Positions 34,919 to 44,072 of a stretch of DNA of 64,000 nucleotides are shown one piece after another. The stretch's first letter is position 1; each line of letters begins with the position of its first letter. A program made the translations under genes and the position numbers. A model generated the notes under the pieces. That model did no database searches. It had not been told where the DNA came from and saw only the letters and a program-made list of their open reading frames with translations. This DNA is from an uncultured Bacteroidales bacterium. GTDB lineage: Bacteria > Bacteroidota > Bacteroidia > Bacteroidales > Barnesiellaceae. The stretch is taken from contig CASFYQ010000001.1 in the NCBI GenBank assembly GCA_949298955.1, positions 62,001 through 126,000 of the forward strand, written 5' to 3'.

Positions 34919-36940
34919 ATGGAAGATCACATTACGATAGATATTGGGAATAAAGAGTTTCAAGATGCTTTGAATCTCATTCGATATACCTCTCAATCGG
35001 TTTTCCTCACCGGGAAAGCCGGTACGGGAAAATCGACATTCCTCAAATATGTGTGCGAGCATGTAAAGAAGAAGTATGTGGTATTGGCTCCCACCGGTGT
35101 GGCGGCCATCAATGTGGGTGGGAGTACGATTCATTCGTTTTTCAAGATGCCGTTTCGCCCCTTGTTGCCCGATGACCCCGACTTGAGCCTGACCGATGGC
35201 CGCATTTACGACCTGCTCAAATATAACAAAAAGCAACGGCAACTTTTGCGAGAGGTCGAACTGATTGTCATCGACGAGATTTCGATGGTGCGGGCCGACA
35301 CTATCGATTTCATAGACCGCGTGTTGCGGGTCTATTCGGGTAATATGCGCCTTCCTTTCGGGGGTAAACAGTTGCTGCTGGTGGGCGACATCTACCAGCT
35401 GGAACCTGTGGTGACTGCCGATATGCGCGACATTTTGAGCCGTTTTTATGCCAATTCTTATTTCTTTTCGGCTCGGGTATTTTGTGAGATGGCTTTGGTT
35501 CCTATCGAGTTGCAAACGGTCTATCGTCAGCAAGACAGCCGATTTGTCGAGATACTCGACAAGATACGCAACAACACGGCTACACGCGAAGAGTTAAATG
35601 CCCTGAATAGCCGTTGCAATCCGCAATACGAGTGCAATCAGGACGACTTTTCAATGACGCTGGCTACCCGTCGTGACCAGGTGGACTATATCAACGAAAA
35701 CCGGCTTGCCCGGTTGCCGGGAGAGGTGCATACCTTTCAGGGCGAGATAAAGGGCGATTTCCCCGAGGGAAGCCTTCCCACGTCACTCGAACTGGTCATC
35801 AAGAAGGGGGCACAGGTCATGTTTATCAAGAACGACCCCGACCGTCGTTGGGTAAACGGTACGATAGGCATCGTGTCGGATATCACCCCCGATGAGAAGA
35901 TAGAGGTTATACTCGAATCGGGCGAACTCTATGAGCTGGAGCGGTGTGTGTGGGAGAATATCAAGTATACCTATAACGAAAAAGAGAAGTGCATCGAAGA
36001 GAGTGTGTTGGGCACATTCGTGCAGTTTCCCATACGACTGGCGTGGGCCATCACCGTACACAAAAGTCAGGGGCTGACATTCAATAAGGTGGTGGTCGAT
36101 TTCACCGGTGGCGCCTTTGCCGGCGGGCAAACCTATGTGGCGTTGAGTCGTTGCAAGTCGTTGGAGGGTATCGTGTTGAAGAAGCCCATTACCCATCGTG
36201 ACATTTTTGTCAACCCCGACATCGTACGATTCAGCCGGGAATTTAACAATCAGGCTCTCATCGAGCAATCGCTCAAACTGGCCCAGGCCGACCGTCTCTA
36301 TGCCGACACGGTAAAGGCCTTTGACGAAGGCGATTTCGACCTTATGTTGCAATCGTTCTTCAAGGCTATTCACACCCGGTATGATATTGAGAAGCCGGTG
36401 ATACAGCGGTATATCCGCCGCAAGTTGAATGTAATCAACCGGTTGAAAGCAGAGAATCGCGAGTTGCAGCAAGCCTTGGCCGACAAGAATGCCGTGCTAC
36501 GCAAATATGCTCGCGAATATTATTTGCTCGGCAACGAGTGTATCACCAAGGCAAAAGATGTGCGTGCAGCCTTGGCCAATTTCGACAAGGCTCTCTCGCT
36601 CGACCCCACGATGGTCGATGCGTGGGTGCGAAAGGGCATCACGCTCGAAGACCGGGGTGACGAACACGAAGCCATGACCTGCTATAACGAAGCCGTGCGG
36701 TTGAGTCCGCTCAATTTCAAAGCGCTCTACAATAGAGGCAAGTTGCGTTACAAACAGGGCGATTATGAGGCTGCTCTCTCCGATTTTGCCAAAGCCGTCA
36801 AGCAGAAACCGGGACACGCCACGGCGCACGACCGTCTGGGCGATACCTTTATCAAACTCGACATGCCCGACATGGCGGCTCGCCATTGGGCCATTGCCGA
36901 GGAGTTGAGAGAACAACGACAACAAAACAACCAACAATAG
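34919..36940 (+). CDS. Pif1/RecD-like helicase with C-terminal TPR domain
   Basis: A 673-aa protein. The N-terminal about 430 residues form an SF1B helicase: Walker A FLTGKAGTGKSTFL (residues about 28-41), TGVAAINVGGSTIHSFF, Walker B ELIVIDEISMVRADT, LVGDIYQLEPV and the C-terminal ITVHKSQGLTFNKVVVDF and YVALSRCKSLEGIVL. The last about 150 residues are tetratricopeptide repeats (YYLLGNECITKAKDVRAAL..., MVDAWVRKGITLEDRGDEHEA, NFKALYNRGKLRYKQGDYEA). Pif1 helicases unwind G-quadruplexes and RNA-DNA hybrids; a protein-interaction role for the repeats is inferred. The start at 34919 is chosen as residues upstream are non-conserved and lie close to the hairpin. Confidence 0.88.
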   Translation: MEDHITIDIGNKEFQDALNLIRYTSQSVFLTGKAGTGKSTFLKYVCEHVKKKYVVLAPTGVAAINVGGSTIHSFFKMPFRPLLPDDPDLSLTDGRIYDLLKYNKKQRQLLREVELIVIDEISMVRADTIDFIDRVLRVYSGNMRLPFGGKQLLLVGDIYQLEPVVTADMRDILSRFYANSYFFSARVFCEMALVPIELQTVYRQQDSRFVEILDKIRNNTATREELNALNSRCNPQYECNQDDFSMTLATRRDQVDYINENRLARLPGEVHTFQGEIKGDFPEGSLPTSLELVIKKGAQVMFIKNDPDRRWVNGTIGIVSDITPDEKIEVILESGELYELERCVWENIKYTYNEKEKCIEESVLGTFVQFPIRLAWAITVHKSQGLTFNKVVVDFTGGAFAGGQTYVALSRCKSLEGIVLKKPITHRDIFVNPDIVRFSREFNNQALIEQSLKLAQADRLYADTVKAFDEGDFDLMLQSFFKAIHTRYDIEKPVIQRYIRRKLNVINRLKAENRELQQALADKNAVLRKYAREYYLLGNECITKAKDVRAALANFDKALSLDPTMVDAWVRKGITLEDRGDEHEAMTCYNEAVRLSPLNFKALYNRGKLRYKQGDYEAALSDFAKAVKQKPGHATAHDRLGDTFIKLDMPDMAARHWAIAEELREQRQQNNQQ

Positions 36941-36945
36941 CGATC

Positions 36946-39594
36946 ATGATGAACAAAAGTCTGAAAAAAGGTTTGAAAATTACCGGTATAACCGTAGCGG
37001 TTATCGTGGTATTGATGCTCGTATTGCCGTTTGCATTTCAAGGCAAGGTGATGGAGATTGTGAAAAAGGAAGCCAATGCGATGTTGAATGCCCGACTCGA
37101 TTTCGAGTCGCTCGACATCAGTTTCTTTTCGCATTTTCCCAGTGCTTCGATCGAGTTGAATGGCCTCTCCATTTCGGGAGTAGGCGATTTCGAAGGTGAC
37201 ACTTTGGTGTCAGCCCGGTCAATCGATGTGGCGGTGAATGTGATGAGTCTTTTTGGCGACGAAGGATTCGATGTGAATTATATCGTGCTCGACAAGCCGT
37301 CGGTCAAGGCCGTGAAACTGGCCGACGGGCGGGTTAACTGGGACATTATGAAACCCGATACCTTGGCCGAAGAGGAGCCGGTCGAGGAGGAGAGTCCCTC
37401 GTCGTTTCGGTTGAAACTGAAACATTTCAAAATTGCCGACGCAATGATTGTCTATATGGACGACTCTACCCACATGCAGTTCTATACCGATAAACTGAAT
37501 TTGAAACTCTCGGGCGATATGAGTGCCGATGTGACCGATATAGACAGCAGGTTCTCGTGCGAGAATATTTATCTGGCTATGGACGGAGCTTCTTATTTGA
37601 AGCAAGCCCGTGCCGAAGCAAAACTGACCGTATCGGCCGACTTGGCGAACAACAAATTTACCTTGAAAGAGAATACGTTGAGCCTCAATGCAATCACTCT
37701 GAACCTCGACGGTTGGGTGGCTCTTCTCGAAAACGGAGCCATGGATATGGATTTGAAGATAAACACGCCCGAAATCAATTTCAAGGAGATACTTTCGCTG
37801 ATACCGGCTGTCTATCAAAACAATTTCGACAAGTTGCGCACCACGGGCGACATGTCGTTCTCTGCTTTTGCCAAGGGGTGCATGGAGGGCGACACGATGC
37901 CTCAGTTTGGTCTCACGCTGGGCGTGAGCGACGCCACATTCAGCTACGAGGGTATGCCTGCTGCGGTGAATGGCATTCGCATTGCGGCTGCGGTGAACAA
38001 TCCCGGAGGCGATTTGGACAAAACGACCATCGACCTCTCGGAGTTCCGTTTCACGATGGCGGGTAATCCGTTTAATGCGACACTTTATGCCGCTACCCCT
38101 GTCTCCGATTTGAATTTCAAGGCCACGGCCAACGGTACGGTTCACTTGGGTAAAGTGAAGGATATTTATCCGCTGGGCGATTCGATAAGTCTGAACGGTA
38201 TCGTGACAGCCGATTTGCGTTTGGCCGGACGTATGTCGGACATCGAAAAGGAAAACTATGAGAAGATACAGGGCGAAGGCACCTTCTCGATTGCCGATAT
38301 GGACTTGACCATGAAAGGTATGCCTGCCGTTTCGGTGAAAAAGGCGCAAGCTTCGATATCGGCAAAGGCCATGTCGCTTACTCAACTCGACGTGAAGGTA
38401 GGGCAGAGTGATTTGCAGGCAAAGGGAACTTTGTCGAATTACCTGGCTTATCTCTTGAAAGACGAGATGATAAAGGGATCGCTTACGGTCACCTCGTCGT
38501 TGCTTGACTTGAATGAGCTGATGGGCGGGAGCGATACTCCCGAAGAGGTTGTATCCGAGAGCGATACGACCTCGCTCTCGGCAATCGAGGTCCCCAAGAA
38601 TATCGATATGACCCTGAATGCTTCGTTCAAGAAAATTCTCTTCCAAAAGATGGTGCTCGACAATGTGACGGGCAAACTCGTCGTGGCCGACGGCACTGTG
38701 CGCATGAGTCCGCTCAGACTAAATGCGTTCGGGGGCTCGATGGTGGCCAATGGCTCATATTCTACGGCCGAGAATGCGTTGCGTCCCACGGTCGATTTTG
38801 ATTTGGATATACAAAAAGCCTCGTTTGAGAAGACCTTCGATCAGCTCGATATGGTGAAGCAGGTAGTACCCATATTCGAGAAAACCGGCGGAACCTATTC
38901 GGTTAAACTCGATTTGCAATCGGCTCTCGACAGCCAAATGTCTCCCGACTTGAATACACTGACTGCCGGTGGCGTTATCCGGTCTAACGATATACGGTTG
39001 CAGAATATCGAGGTATTCAGCCAGTTGGCTACTCTCTTGAAGAATGACAAATTGAAGAATATCGAGGCTAAGGATTTGAAGATTACCTTTGCCATTGCCG
39101 ATGGTAAGGTGAAGACCTCGCCATTCGACATCAAGGTGGGGAATATCACCATGAACCTCTCGGGCGTTACCGGGCTCGACCAGACCATCGACTATACAGC
39201 GAAGATAAATATTCCCGGGGCTGGAGCTTTGAGCAATGTGTCGGCGACGATAGGAGGTACCTTTACAAAACCCTCGATTAAGCTGAATGCCGAAGAGGTG
39301 GTTAAGGAGGTCGTGACCAGTACTGTGGCTTCGAAGCTGTTGGGTGTTGATGCCGAAGATGTGGAGGCGCAAAAGGCGGCCATTCGCAAACAGGCCGAGG
39401 AGGCCGGCAACAAGCTCATAGCCACGGCTCAGACCGAGAGCGATAAACTGGTTGCCAAGGCTTCGAATCCGCTGGCCAAGGTGGCTGCTCAGGCTGCCGG
39501 AAAGAAGCTGGTCGAGGAGGCTAAAAAGCAGGCACAAAAGTTGAAAGACGAAGCCGAGAAACTTATCGAAAAACAGTACGGGAGTGGCGAGTAA
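36946..39594 (+). CDS. AsmA-family envelope protein
   Basis: An 882-aa protein with one N-terminal membrane helix (about residues 10-32, GLKITGITVAVIVVLMLVLPFAF) and a large repeat-rich beta domain in the periplasm (AsmA/TamB-like: FESLDISFFSHFPSASIELNGLSISGV is the N-terminal AsmA pattern). The last about 100 residues are a charged Ala/Lys/Glu-rich helix (KQAEEAGNKL...KKQAQKLKDEAEKL). Family members are thought to shuttle phospholipids between membranes. It begins 5 bases after the Pif1-like gene, so they are probably co-transcribed, which is functionally puzzling. The ATG pair at 36946/36949 leaves the start ambiguous by one codon. Confidence 0.85.
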   Translation: MMNKSLKKGLKITGITVAVIVVLMLVLPFAFQGKVMEIVKKEANAMLNARLDFESLDISFFSHFPSASIELNGLSISGVGDFEGDTLVSARSIDVAVNVMSLFGDEGFDVNYIVLDKPSVKAVKLADGRVNWDIMKPDTLAEEEPVEEESPSSFRLKLKHFKIADAMIVYMDDSTHMQFYTDKLNLKLSGDMSADVTDIDSRFSCENIYLAMDGASYLKQARAEAKLTVSADLANNKFTLKENTLSLNAITLNLDGWVALLENGAMDMDLKINTPEINFKEILSLIPAVYQNNFDKLRTTGDMSFSAFAKGCMEGDTMPQFGLTLGVSDATFSYEGMPAAVNGIRIAAAVNNPGGDLDKTTIDLSEFRFTMAGNPFNATLYAATPVSDLNFKATANGTVHLGKVKDIYPLGDSISLNGIVTADLRLAGRMSDIEKENYEKIQGEGTFSIADMDLTMKGMPAVSVKKAQASISAKAMSLTQLDVKVGQSDLQAKGTLSNYLAYLLKDEMIKGSLTVTSSLLDLNELMGGSDTPEEVVSESDTTSLSAIEVPKNIDMTLNASFKKILFQKMVLDNVTGKLVVADGTVRMSPLRLNAFGGSMVANGSYSTAENALRPTVDFDLDIQKASFEKTFDQLDMVKQVVPIFEKTGGTYSVKLDLQSALDSQMSPDLNTLTAGGVIRSNDIRLQNIEVFSQLATLLKNDKLKNIEAKDLKITFAIADGKVKTSPFDIKVGNITMNLSGVTGLDQTIDYTAKINIPGAGALSNVSATIGGTFTKPSIKLNAEEVVKEVVTSTVASKLLGVDAEDVEAQKAAIRKQAEEAGNKLIATAQTESDKLVAKASNPLAKVAAQAAGKKLVEEAKKQAQKLKDEAEKLIEKQYGSGE

Positions 39595-39620
39595 CCCTTT
39601 CCGTAGCTATCGATACCGGC

Positions 39621-39655
39621 ACAGAGGCCGCTCCCAAAACAGGGGCGGCCTCTGT
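39621..39655 (+). terminator. terminator-like hairpin after the AsmA gene
   Basis: ACAGAGGCCGC pairs with GCGGCCTCTGT; the T run begins about a dozen bases later, so a moderate terminator. Confidence 0.65.
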
Positions 39656-39820
39656 TGGATTATAAGGTTTTTTTGCATATTTTTTTAGAGTAATGGCTGC
39701 CAGGTTGAAGAAAATCGGGGCAATCGATTGTTCTAAAATGCGGTAAGCTTTTTCGATAATTCGTATCGTCGATTCTCATGTCGGTCTATTCTTTATCTTA
39801 GCGCTTCGTGAAAAGAAAGT

Positions 39821-41380
39821 ATGAATATGTATAGAAAACTCTTTGGGGTATGGCTGGGTATCGGCCTGCCGCTTTTCTTGTCGGCAGCTCCTGCTGCCGA
39901 ACTCGATTCGGTGTTTGACAGCCGGAAGATAAGTACTGTTTGCCCGGATAGTTGTCGAGGCGAATCAGCTGTGTGGTCGTCACGTACCTGGTGTCGCGAT
40001 TCGCTTGGTCTCGATGTGGCTGCACCTCCGCGCAAACGGCCTTGGTTGTCGGGTGTCGAGGTGGTGGGCACCAATCTGTTGTTTCATGTGATTACCCGCT
40101 ATATCATTCACGAGGATTATGCCCAAATTACCTGGTCGTCTATCAAGAATAATTTCAAGACCGGCTTCTTGTGGGACAACGATAAGTTCAACACGAATCT
40201 CTTTTTTCACCCCTATCAGGGAGGCCTGTATTACAACTGTGCCCGTTCCAACGGGTTGAACTTTTGGGAGTCGGCTCCATATGCCTTGTTCGGAAGTTCT
40301 ATTTGGGAACTGTTCTTGGAACTACAACCACCTTCGACCAACGATATTATTTCGACTACTCTGGGGGGTATGGCGATGGGCGAGGTGAGTCATCGTCTCT
40401 CGTCGCTTGTCCTGAACGGGCAGGCAAGGGGGTGGAAACGCTTCGGCCACGAAGCGATTGGGTTGATTATCAATCCGGTGCGTGGCGTCAATCGATTGAT
40501 TACGGGCGAAGCCTGGCGCATGGGGCCTCGTTATGTCGACCAGACGGCAACGGTGCCGTTTTATTTCCAGTTCGACGCTGGTTATCGGGTGCTTAATTGT
40601 TTGGATACCGAGCCCGACCGCAGCCGGCATATCGGTTTCGTGGGGTTCAATATGGTTTATAACGATCCGTTTGAAATCGATGGGAATGAGCCTTTCGAAC
40701 ATTTCACGGCCCGTATGTCGTTCAATTTGCTTTCCCGGCAGCCGGCCATCGGCGAAGCCAATATATGTGCTTCGATATGGGGTAGAGAGCACGATTATAA
40801 AAGTGGAGACGAACTGTTTGCCGGTATTTTCCAAAACTACAATTACTATGATAGCGAGAGTTTCTCAAAAGATTCGGAGCACACCCCTTTTCGCATCGCC
40901 GAGACGGTGTCGTATGGTCCCGGTATATTGTATCGATCTAAATGGAAGAACGGCAATATGTTGCAGTTAAACGGGTTCTTGTCGGGTATCATCTTGGGCG
41001 GTTCGTTGAGCGACTATTTCCAATTTCACGACCGGGACTATAATCTGGGAAGCGGTTACAGTGTGCGGGTAAACGGTCTGTTTTCATTGCGGCAGCGGTT
41101 CGGGCTCTACCTGGCTTTTGAGAACTATCATATCTTTACCTGGAAAGGCTATGAGCATAAAGACTATGAGAACATAGATCAAAACTACCTCAATGCCCAA
41201 GGCGATGTGGGCAATGCCCGGTTGCAACGTCTTAATTTCAGAGCCTCGTTTTCACTCTTGCCCCAACTCTCTTTGGCGGCCGAGACCGACTGGTATCGCC
41301 GCAAGACGCATTATAAATATCACCCCGACGTGCGTTCCGATACGGTTGAATTTCGGCTTATGCTTTCGTACCACATTTGA
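39821..41380 (+). CDS. DUF3943 family protein, probable outer-membrane protein
   Basis: A 519-aa exported protein (MNMYRKLFGVWLGIGLPLFLSAAPAAE). The DUF3943 core includes NLLFHVITRYIIHEDYAQITWSSIKNNFKTGF, FFHPYQGGLYYNCARSNGLNFWESAPYALFGSSIWELFLE and HRLSSLVLN. The C-terminal half has alternating aromatic strands ending in VEFRLMLSYHI, which is consistent with an outer-membrane barrel. Function is unknown. It converges with the DUF362 gene, 65 bases between stops. The ATG at 39827 is an alternative start. Confidence 0.75.
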   Translation: MNMYRKLFGVWLGIGLPLFLSAAPAAELDSVFDSRKISTVCPDSCRGESAVWSSRTWCRDSLGLDVAAPPRKRPWLSGVEVVGTNLLFHVITRYIIHEDYAQITWSSIKNNFKTGFLWDNDKFNTNLFFHPYQGGLYYNCARSNGLNFWESAPYALFGSSIWELFLELQPPSTNDIISTTLGGMAMGEVSHRLSSLVLNGQARGWKRFGHEAIGLIINPVRGVNRLITGEAWRMGPRYVDQTATVPFYFQFDAGYRVLNCLDTEPDRSRHIGFVGFNMVYNDPFEIDGNEPFEHFTARMSFNLLSRQPAIGEANICASIWGREHDYKSGDELFAGIFQNYNYYDSESFSKDSEHTPFRIAETVSYGPGILYRSKWKNGNMLQLNGFLSGIILGGSLSDYFQFHDRDYNLGSGYSVRVNGLFSLRQRFGLYLAFENYHIFTWKGYEHKDYENIDQNYLNAQGDVGNARLQRLNFRASFSLLPQLSLAAETDWYRRKTHYKYHPDVRSDTVEFRLMLSYHI

Positions 41381-41445
41381 GGTGTGCATGTTGCCGGCAC
41401 GTTATCGGGTGCAGTCGGGGCGAGATGATGAACCGATTGCCGTAT

Positions 41446-42564
41446 TCAGACGGTAATCAGTTCATATTGCATGGTTCCCAAACCTATTTTTTCGGCATGT
41501 TCCAGTCCGGCCTGCCAGTTGGTATCGGGGTGCATCAGGTGGAATTTGTCGGCTCCTTCGAGATGTTCGTGGGGGTGCTTCTCGACCAGACAGCTGCCAC
41601 CGATGGCCGGTGCTGCGATTACCAGGTCGGCACAAGCCTTGTCGAGAGCTACGGGGTCGAACGAAGCCAAAATACCCAGGTCGGGCACGATAGCGGCATC
41701 GTTGTGGTTCCAGCAGTCGCATTCGGGCGAAACGTTCATAATGAAGCTGATGTGGAAATTGGGCTTGTCTTTCAGTATTGCCTGGGTATATTCGGCAATT
41801 TTGTAGTTCAGCCGTTCCGAGGTGTCATATTCGCCTACGACCGCTGCATCGTGTTGGCACAGAGCCACACATTGTCCGCAGCCTACACACTTGTCATAGT
41901 CAATAACCGCTTTGTGGTCGGCATTCAGGTGTATGGCATCGTGAGCACAGTGTTTCACGCAGATATTGCACCCTTTGCAGTTTTCGATTTCGATTCGGGG
42001 TTGTGAGTTGCAGTGCAATTCCAGCTTGCCACCTACGCTAGCACCACCCATACCTATATTTTTCAAGGCGCCGCCGAAACCTGCTTGTTCGTGTCCTTTG
42101 AAATGGGTCATTGAGATGACAATGTCGGCATCGGCCAATGCCGACCCGATTTTGGGGGCCTTGCAGTATTCGCCGTTCAGGGGGATTTCGCGGTATTCGG
42201 TACCTTTCAAGCCGTCGGCAATAATTACCTGGCATTGGGCCGAGATGGGGTTATAGCCGTTCTCCATGGCACTTTGCAAGTGGTCTACGGCGTTTGCCCG
42301 CCTGCCCGAGTAGAGGGTGTTGCAGTCGGTGAGGAAGGGCTTCGCTCCCCACGAGCGGAGCAGATTGGCCAGTCGGGCGGCGTAGTTGGGCCGCAGGTAG
42401 GCCAGATTGCCCGGTTCCCCGAAATGTATTTTGATAGCCACGAACTGGCCTTTGAAATCGATGTTCTCGATGCCGGCCCGTTTGATTAGCCGTTCCATCT
42501 TGTCGAGCAGATTGCTCGACGGTGTGGTGTGCAGATTGGTGAAAAATACTTTTGACTTATCCAT
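41446..42564 (-). CDS. DUF362 domain protein with two 4Fe-4S clusters
   Basis: The 372-aa protein has an N-terminal DUF362 domain (IKIHFGEPGNLAYLRPNYAARL, MTHFKGHEQAGFGGALKNIGMG) followed by two ferredoxin cluster motifs (CKGCNICVKHCAHDA and CVGCGQCVALCQHDA) and a second domain. Such proteins are suspected electron carriers; no substrate is known. The ATG at 42564 is preferred (MDKSKVFFTNLHTTP); an upstream start would add 11 unconserved residues. A minus-strand TATCTTTG (42631 to 42624) gives a leader of about 55 nt that contains a small AGGAG/CTCCT hairpin. Confidence 0.8.
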   Translation of the reverse strand: MDKSKVFFTNLHTTPSSNLLDKMERLIKRAGIENIDFKGQFVAIKIHFGEPGNLAYLRPNYAARLANLLRSWGAKPFLTDCNTLYSGRRANAVDHLQSAMENGYNPISAQCQVIIADGLKGTEYREIPLNGEYCKAPKIGSALADADIVISMTHFKGHEQAGFGGALKNIGMGGASVGGKLELHCNSQPRIEIENCKGCNICVKHCAHDAIHLNADHKAVIDYDKCVGCGQCVALCQHDAAVVGEYDTSERLNYKIAEYTQAILKDKPNFHISFIMNVSPECDCWNHNDAAIVPDLGILASFDPVALDKACADLVIAAPAIGGSCLVEKHPHEHLEGADKFHLMHPDTNWQAGLEHAEKIGLGTMQYELITV

Positions 42565-42600
42565 AAGAGTTTGTTTTAGTTGTATGTTGTGAACCATAAA

Positions 42601-42615
42601 AGGAGACTGCCTCCT
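42601..42615 (-). repeat. small leader hairpin of the DUF362 gene
   Basis: AGGAG/CTCCT arms at 42601-42605 and 42611-42615; on the minus strand AGGAG-GCAGT-CTCCT followed by TTTT, like a weak attenuator. Short stem, low confidence. Confidence 0.3.
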
Positions 42616-42623
42616 ATCTTCTA

Positions 42624-42631
42624 CAAAGATA
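42624..42631 (-). promoter_or_regulatory. -7 element of the DUF362 gene
   Basis: CAAAGATA on the plus strand reads TATCTTTG on the minus strand. Confidence 0.5.
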
Positions 42632-42772
42632 GCGAATTGTTCGGGAATTTTTTGTCGAACTGCTCACTATCTTATTTGATAAGCGTGAAGATAGAGCATC
42701 ATATTGTTTTTCTTTTTGTGTGGTTTTTAATGAATAAAATTCATATTATATTTAATAAAATCAAACTTTATA

Positions 42773-42804
42773 TTTGCTTTTTTGAAATCATTGAACTATA
42801 TTTG
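42773..42804 (+). promoter_or_regulatory. promoter of the hydrolase/DUF2089/Yip1-like operon
   Basis: TTTG at 42773-42776 and TATATTTG at 42797-42804 separated by exactly 20 bases, about 30 bases before the ATG. A second TATATTTG at 42769-42776 could be an alternative start. Confidence 0.7.
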
Positions 42805-42834
42805 TGACAGAATAAACCATAAAAGCTCATATTT

Positions 42835-43788
42835 ATGAAACGATTGCATGTAAAACTGTCGATTTTTCTCGTCCTGTTGCCGATGTTGTGTCGGGCAGTC
42901 GAGGAGAGGCCGGTCTCGCTGAATACTCCTGCGGGAACCATCGAGGGCAAGATGCTGCTCCCCGATGCCGAGCGACCGCCGGTGGTACTGATTATTGCCG
43001 GTTCGGGGCCTACCGATATGGACGGGAACACGGTGATGGGTGCCGTTACCATCAAAAACAATTCGTTGAAGCTCCTGGCCGAGGGGTTGGCCCGGCAAGG
43101 GATTGCTTCGCTGCGTTACGACAAGCGGGGGATTGCCACGAGTGCAGCTGCCGGTAAAAAAGAGGCCGATTTACGATTTGACGATTATGTGGCCGATGCT
43201 CGGGAGTGGATTGACTGGTTGGATACGGACGGACGTTTTTCGGGTATTTTTGTCGTGGGACACAGCGAAGGGTCGTTGATAGGCATGTTGGCCAGTGCGG
43301 GCAATGCCCGGGTCAAAGGATTCGTCTCTCTGGCGGGAGCCGGTCGTCCGGCCTATGAGATTATCGAGGAGCAAATGAGCGGTCAGCCGGCCGAAATACG
43401 CCTGTTGGTGAAAACTTTCAACGACTCGTTGCGGGCCGGAAAGACCATAGCCGATGTGCCTGTGGGGCTGATGGCCCTGTATCGCCCCTCGGTGCAACCC
43501 TATCTCATTTCGTGGTATCGCTACGACCCGCAGGAGGTTGTGGCCGGCCTGGAGCAACCCGTGCTGATTGTGCAGGGCGACAAGGACATACAGGTGTCGG
43601 TCGAGGATGCCGAGCTGTTGAAGACGGCGCAGCCCCGTGCTACACTGCAACTTGTCGAGAATATGAATCATGTGTTGAAGCGGTGCGAGTCGGTCGATGC
43701 CGCTGTGCAGCAGGCTACTTATACCAATCCCGACCTGCCCGTTGTCGAAAATCTGTTGAACGTAATCGGGAAATTTATCAAGCCATGA
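42835..43788 (+). CDS. secreted alpha/beta hydrolase
   Basis: A 317-aa protein with a signal peptide (MKRLHVKLSIFLVLLPMLCRAV) and alpha/beta hydrolase features: VVLIIAGSGPTDMDGN (oxyanion-hole strand), ASLRYDKRGIATS, the nucleophile elbow VVGHSEGSLIGML (Ser) and a C-terminal ...MNHVLKR... with the catalytic His. Its esterase or peptidase substrate is unknown. It overlaps the DUF2089 gene by the ATGA at 43785-43788, indicating translational coupling. Confidence 0.85.
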   Translation: MKRLHVKLSIFLVLLPMLCRAVEERPVSLNTPAGTIEGKMLLPDAERPPVVLIIAGSGPTDMDGNTVMGAVTIKNNSLKLLAEGLARQGIASLRYDKRGIATSAAAGKKEADLRFDDYVADAREWIDWLDTDGRFSGIFVVGHSEGSLIGMLASAGNARVKGFVSLAGAGRPAYEIIEEQMSGQPAEIRLLVKTFNDSLRAGKTIADVPVGLMALYRPSVQPYLISWYRYDPQEVVAGLEQPVLIVQGDKDIQVSVEDAELLKTAQPRATLQLVENMNHVLKRCESVDAAVQQATYTNPDLPVVENLLNVIGKFIKP

Positions 43789-44072
43789 CTCACAACGAAA
43801 CGAAAAAACGATTGCCACTGCGTTGCCCGGCCTGTGAGGCCCCGCTGAAAGTGGCGAAGATGGTTTGCGACTCTTGCGGTACCGAGGTGTCGGGGGTATT
43901 CGATTTGCCCGTCTTGACCCGGCTGAGCGAAGAGGAGCAGCGATTCATGCTCGAGTTTGTAAAAGCGAGCGGAAGCCTTAAGGATATGGCCAAACAGATG
44001 GGGGTGAGCTATCCCACGGTGCGGAACTATCTGGACGACCTGATTGAAAAACTGAATAAGATGGAAGCGTGA
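43785..44072 (+). CDS. DUF2089 family zinc-ribbon/HTH protein
   Basis: A 95-aa protein beginning with a zinc ribbon (LRCPACEAPLKVAKMVCDSCG) followed by a helix-turn-helix-like region (MAKQMGVSYPTVRNYLDDLIEKL). It is likely a DNA-binding regulator of its own operon. The ATG overlaps the hydrolase stop (ATGA) and its TGA overlaps the ATG of the next gene (TGATG), so the three are translationally coupled. Confidence 0.82.
   Translation: MTHNETKKRLPLRCPACEAPLKVAKMVCDSCGTEVSGVFDLPVLTRLSEEEQRFMLEFVKASGSLKDMAKQMGVSYPTVRNYLDDLIEKLNKMEA

Noticed and set aside
37219-38646. Minus-strand frame antisense to the AsmA-like gene
   Set aside because: It is His/Arg-rich without a family match, and the plus-strand protein fits AsmA.
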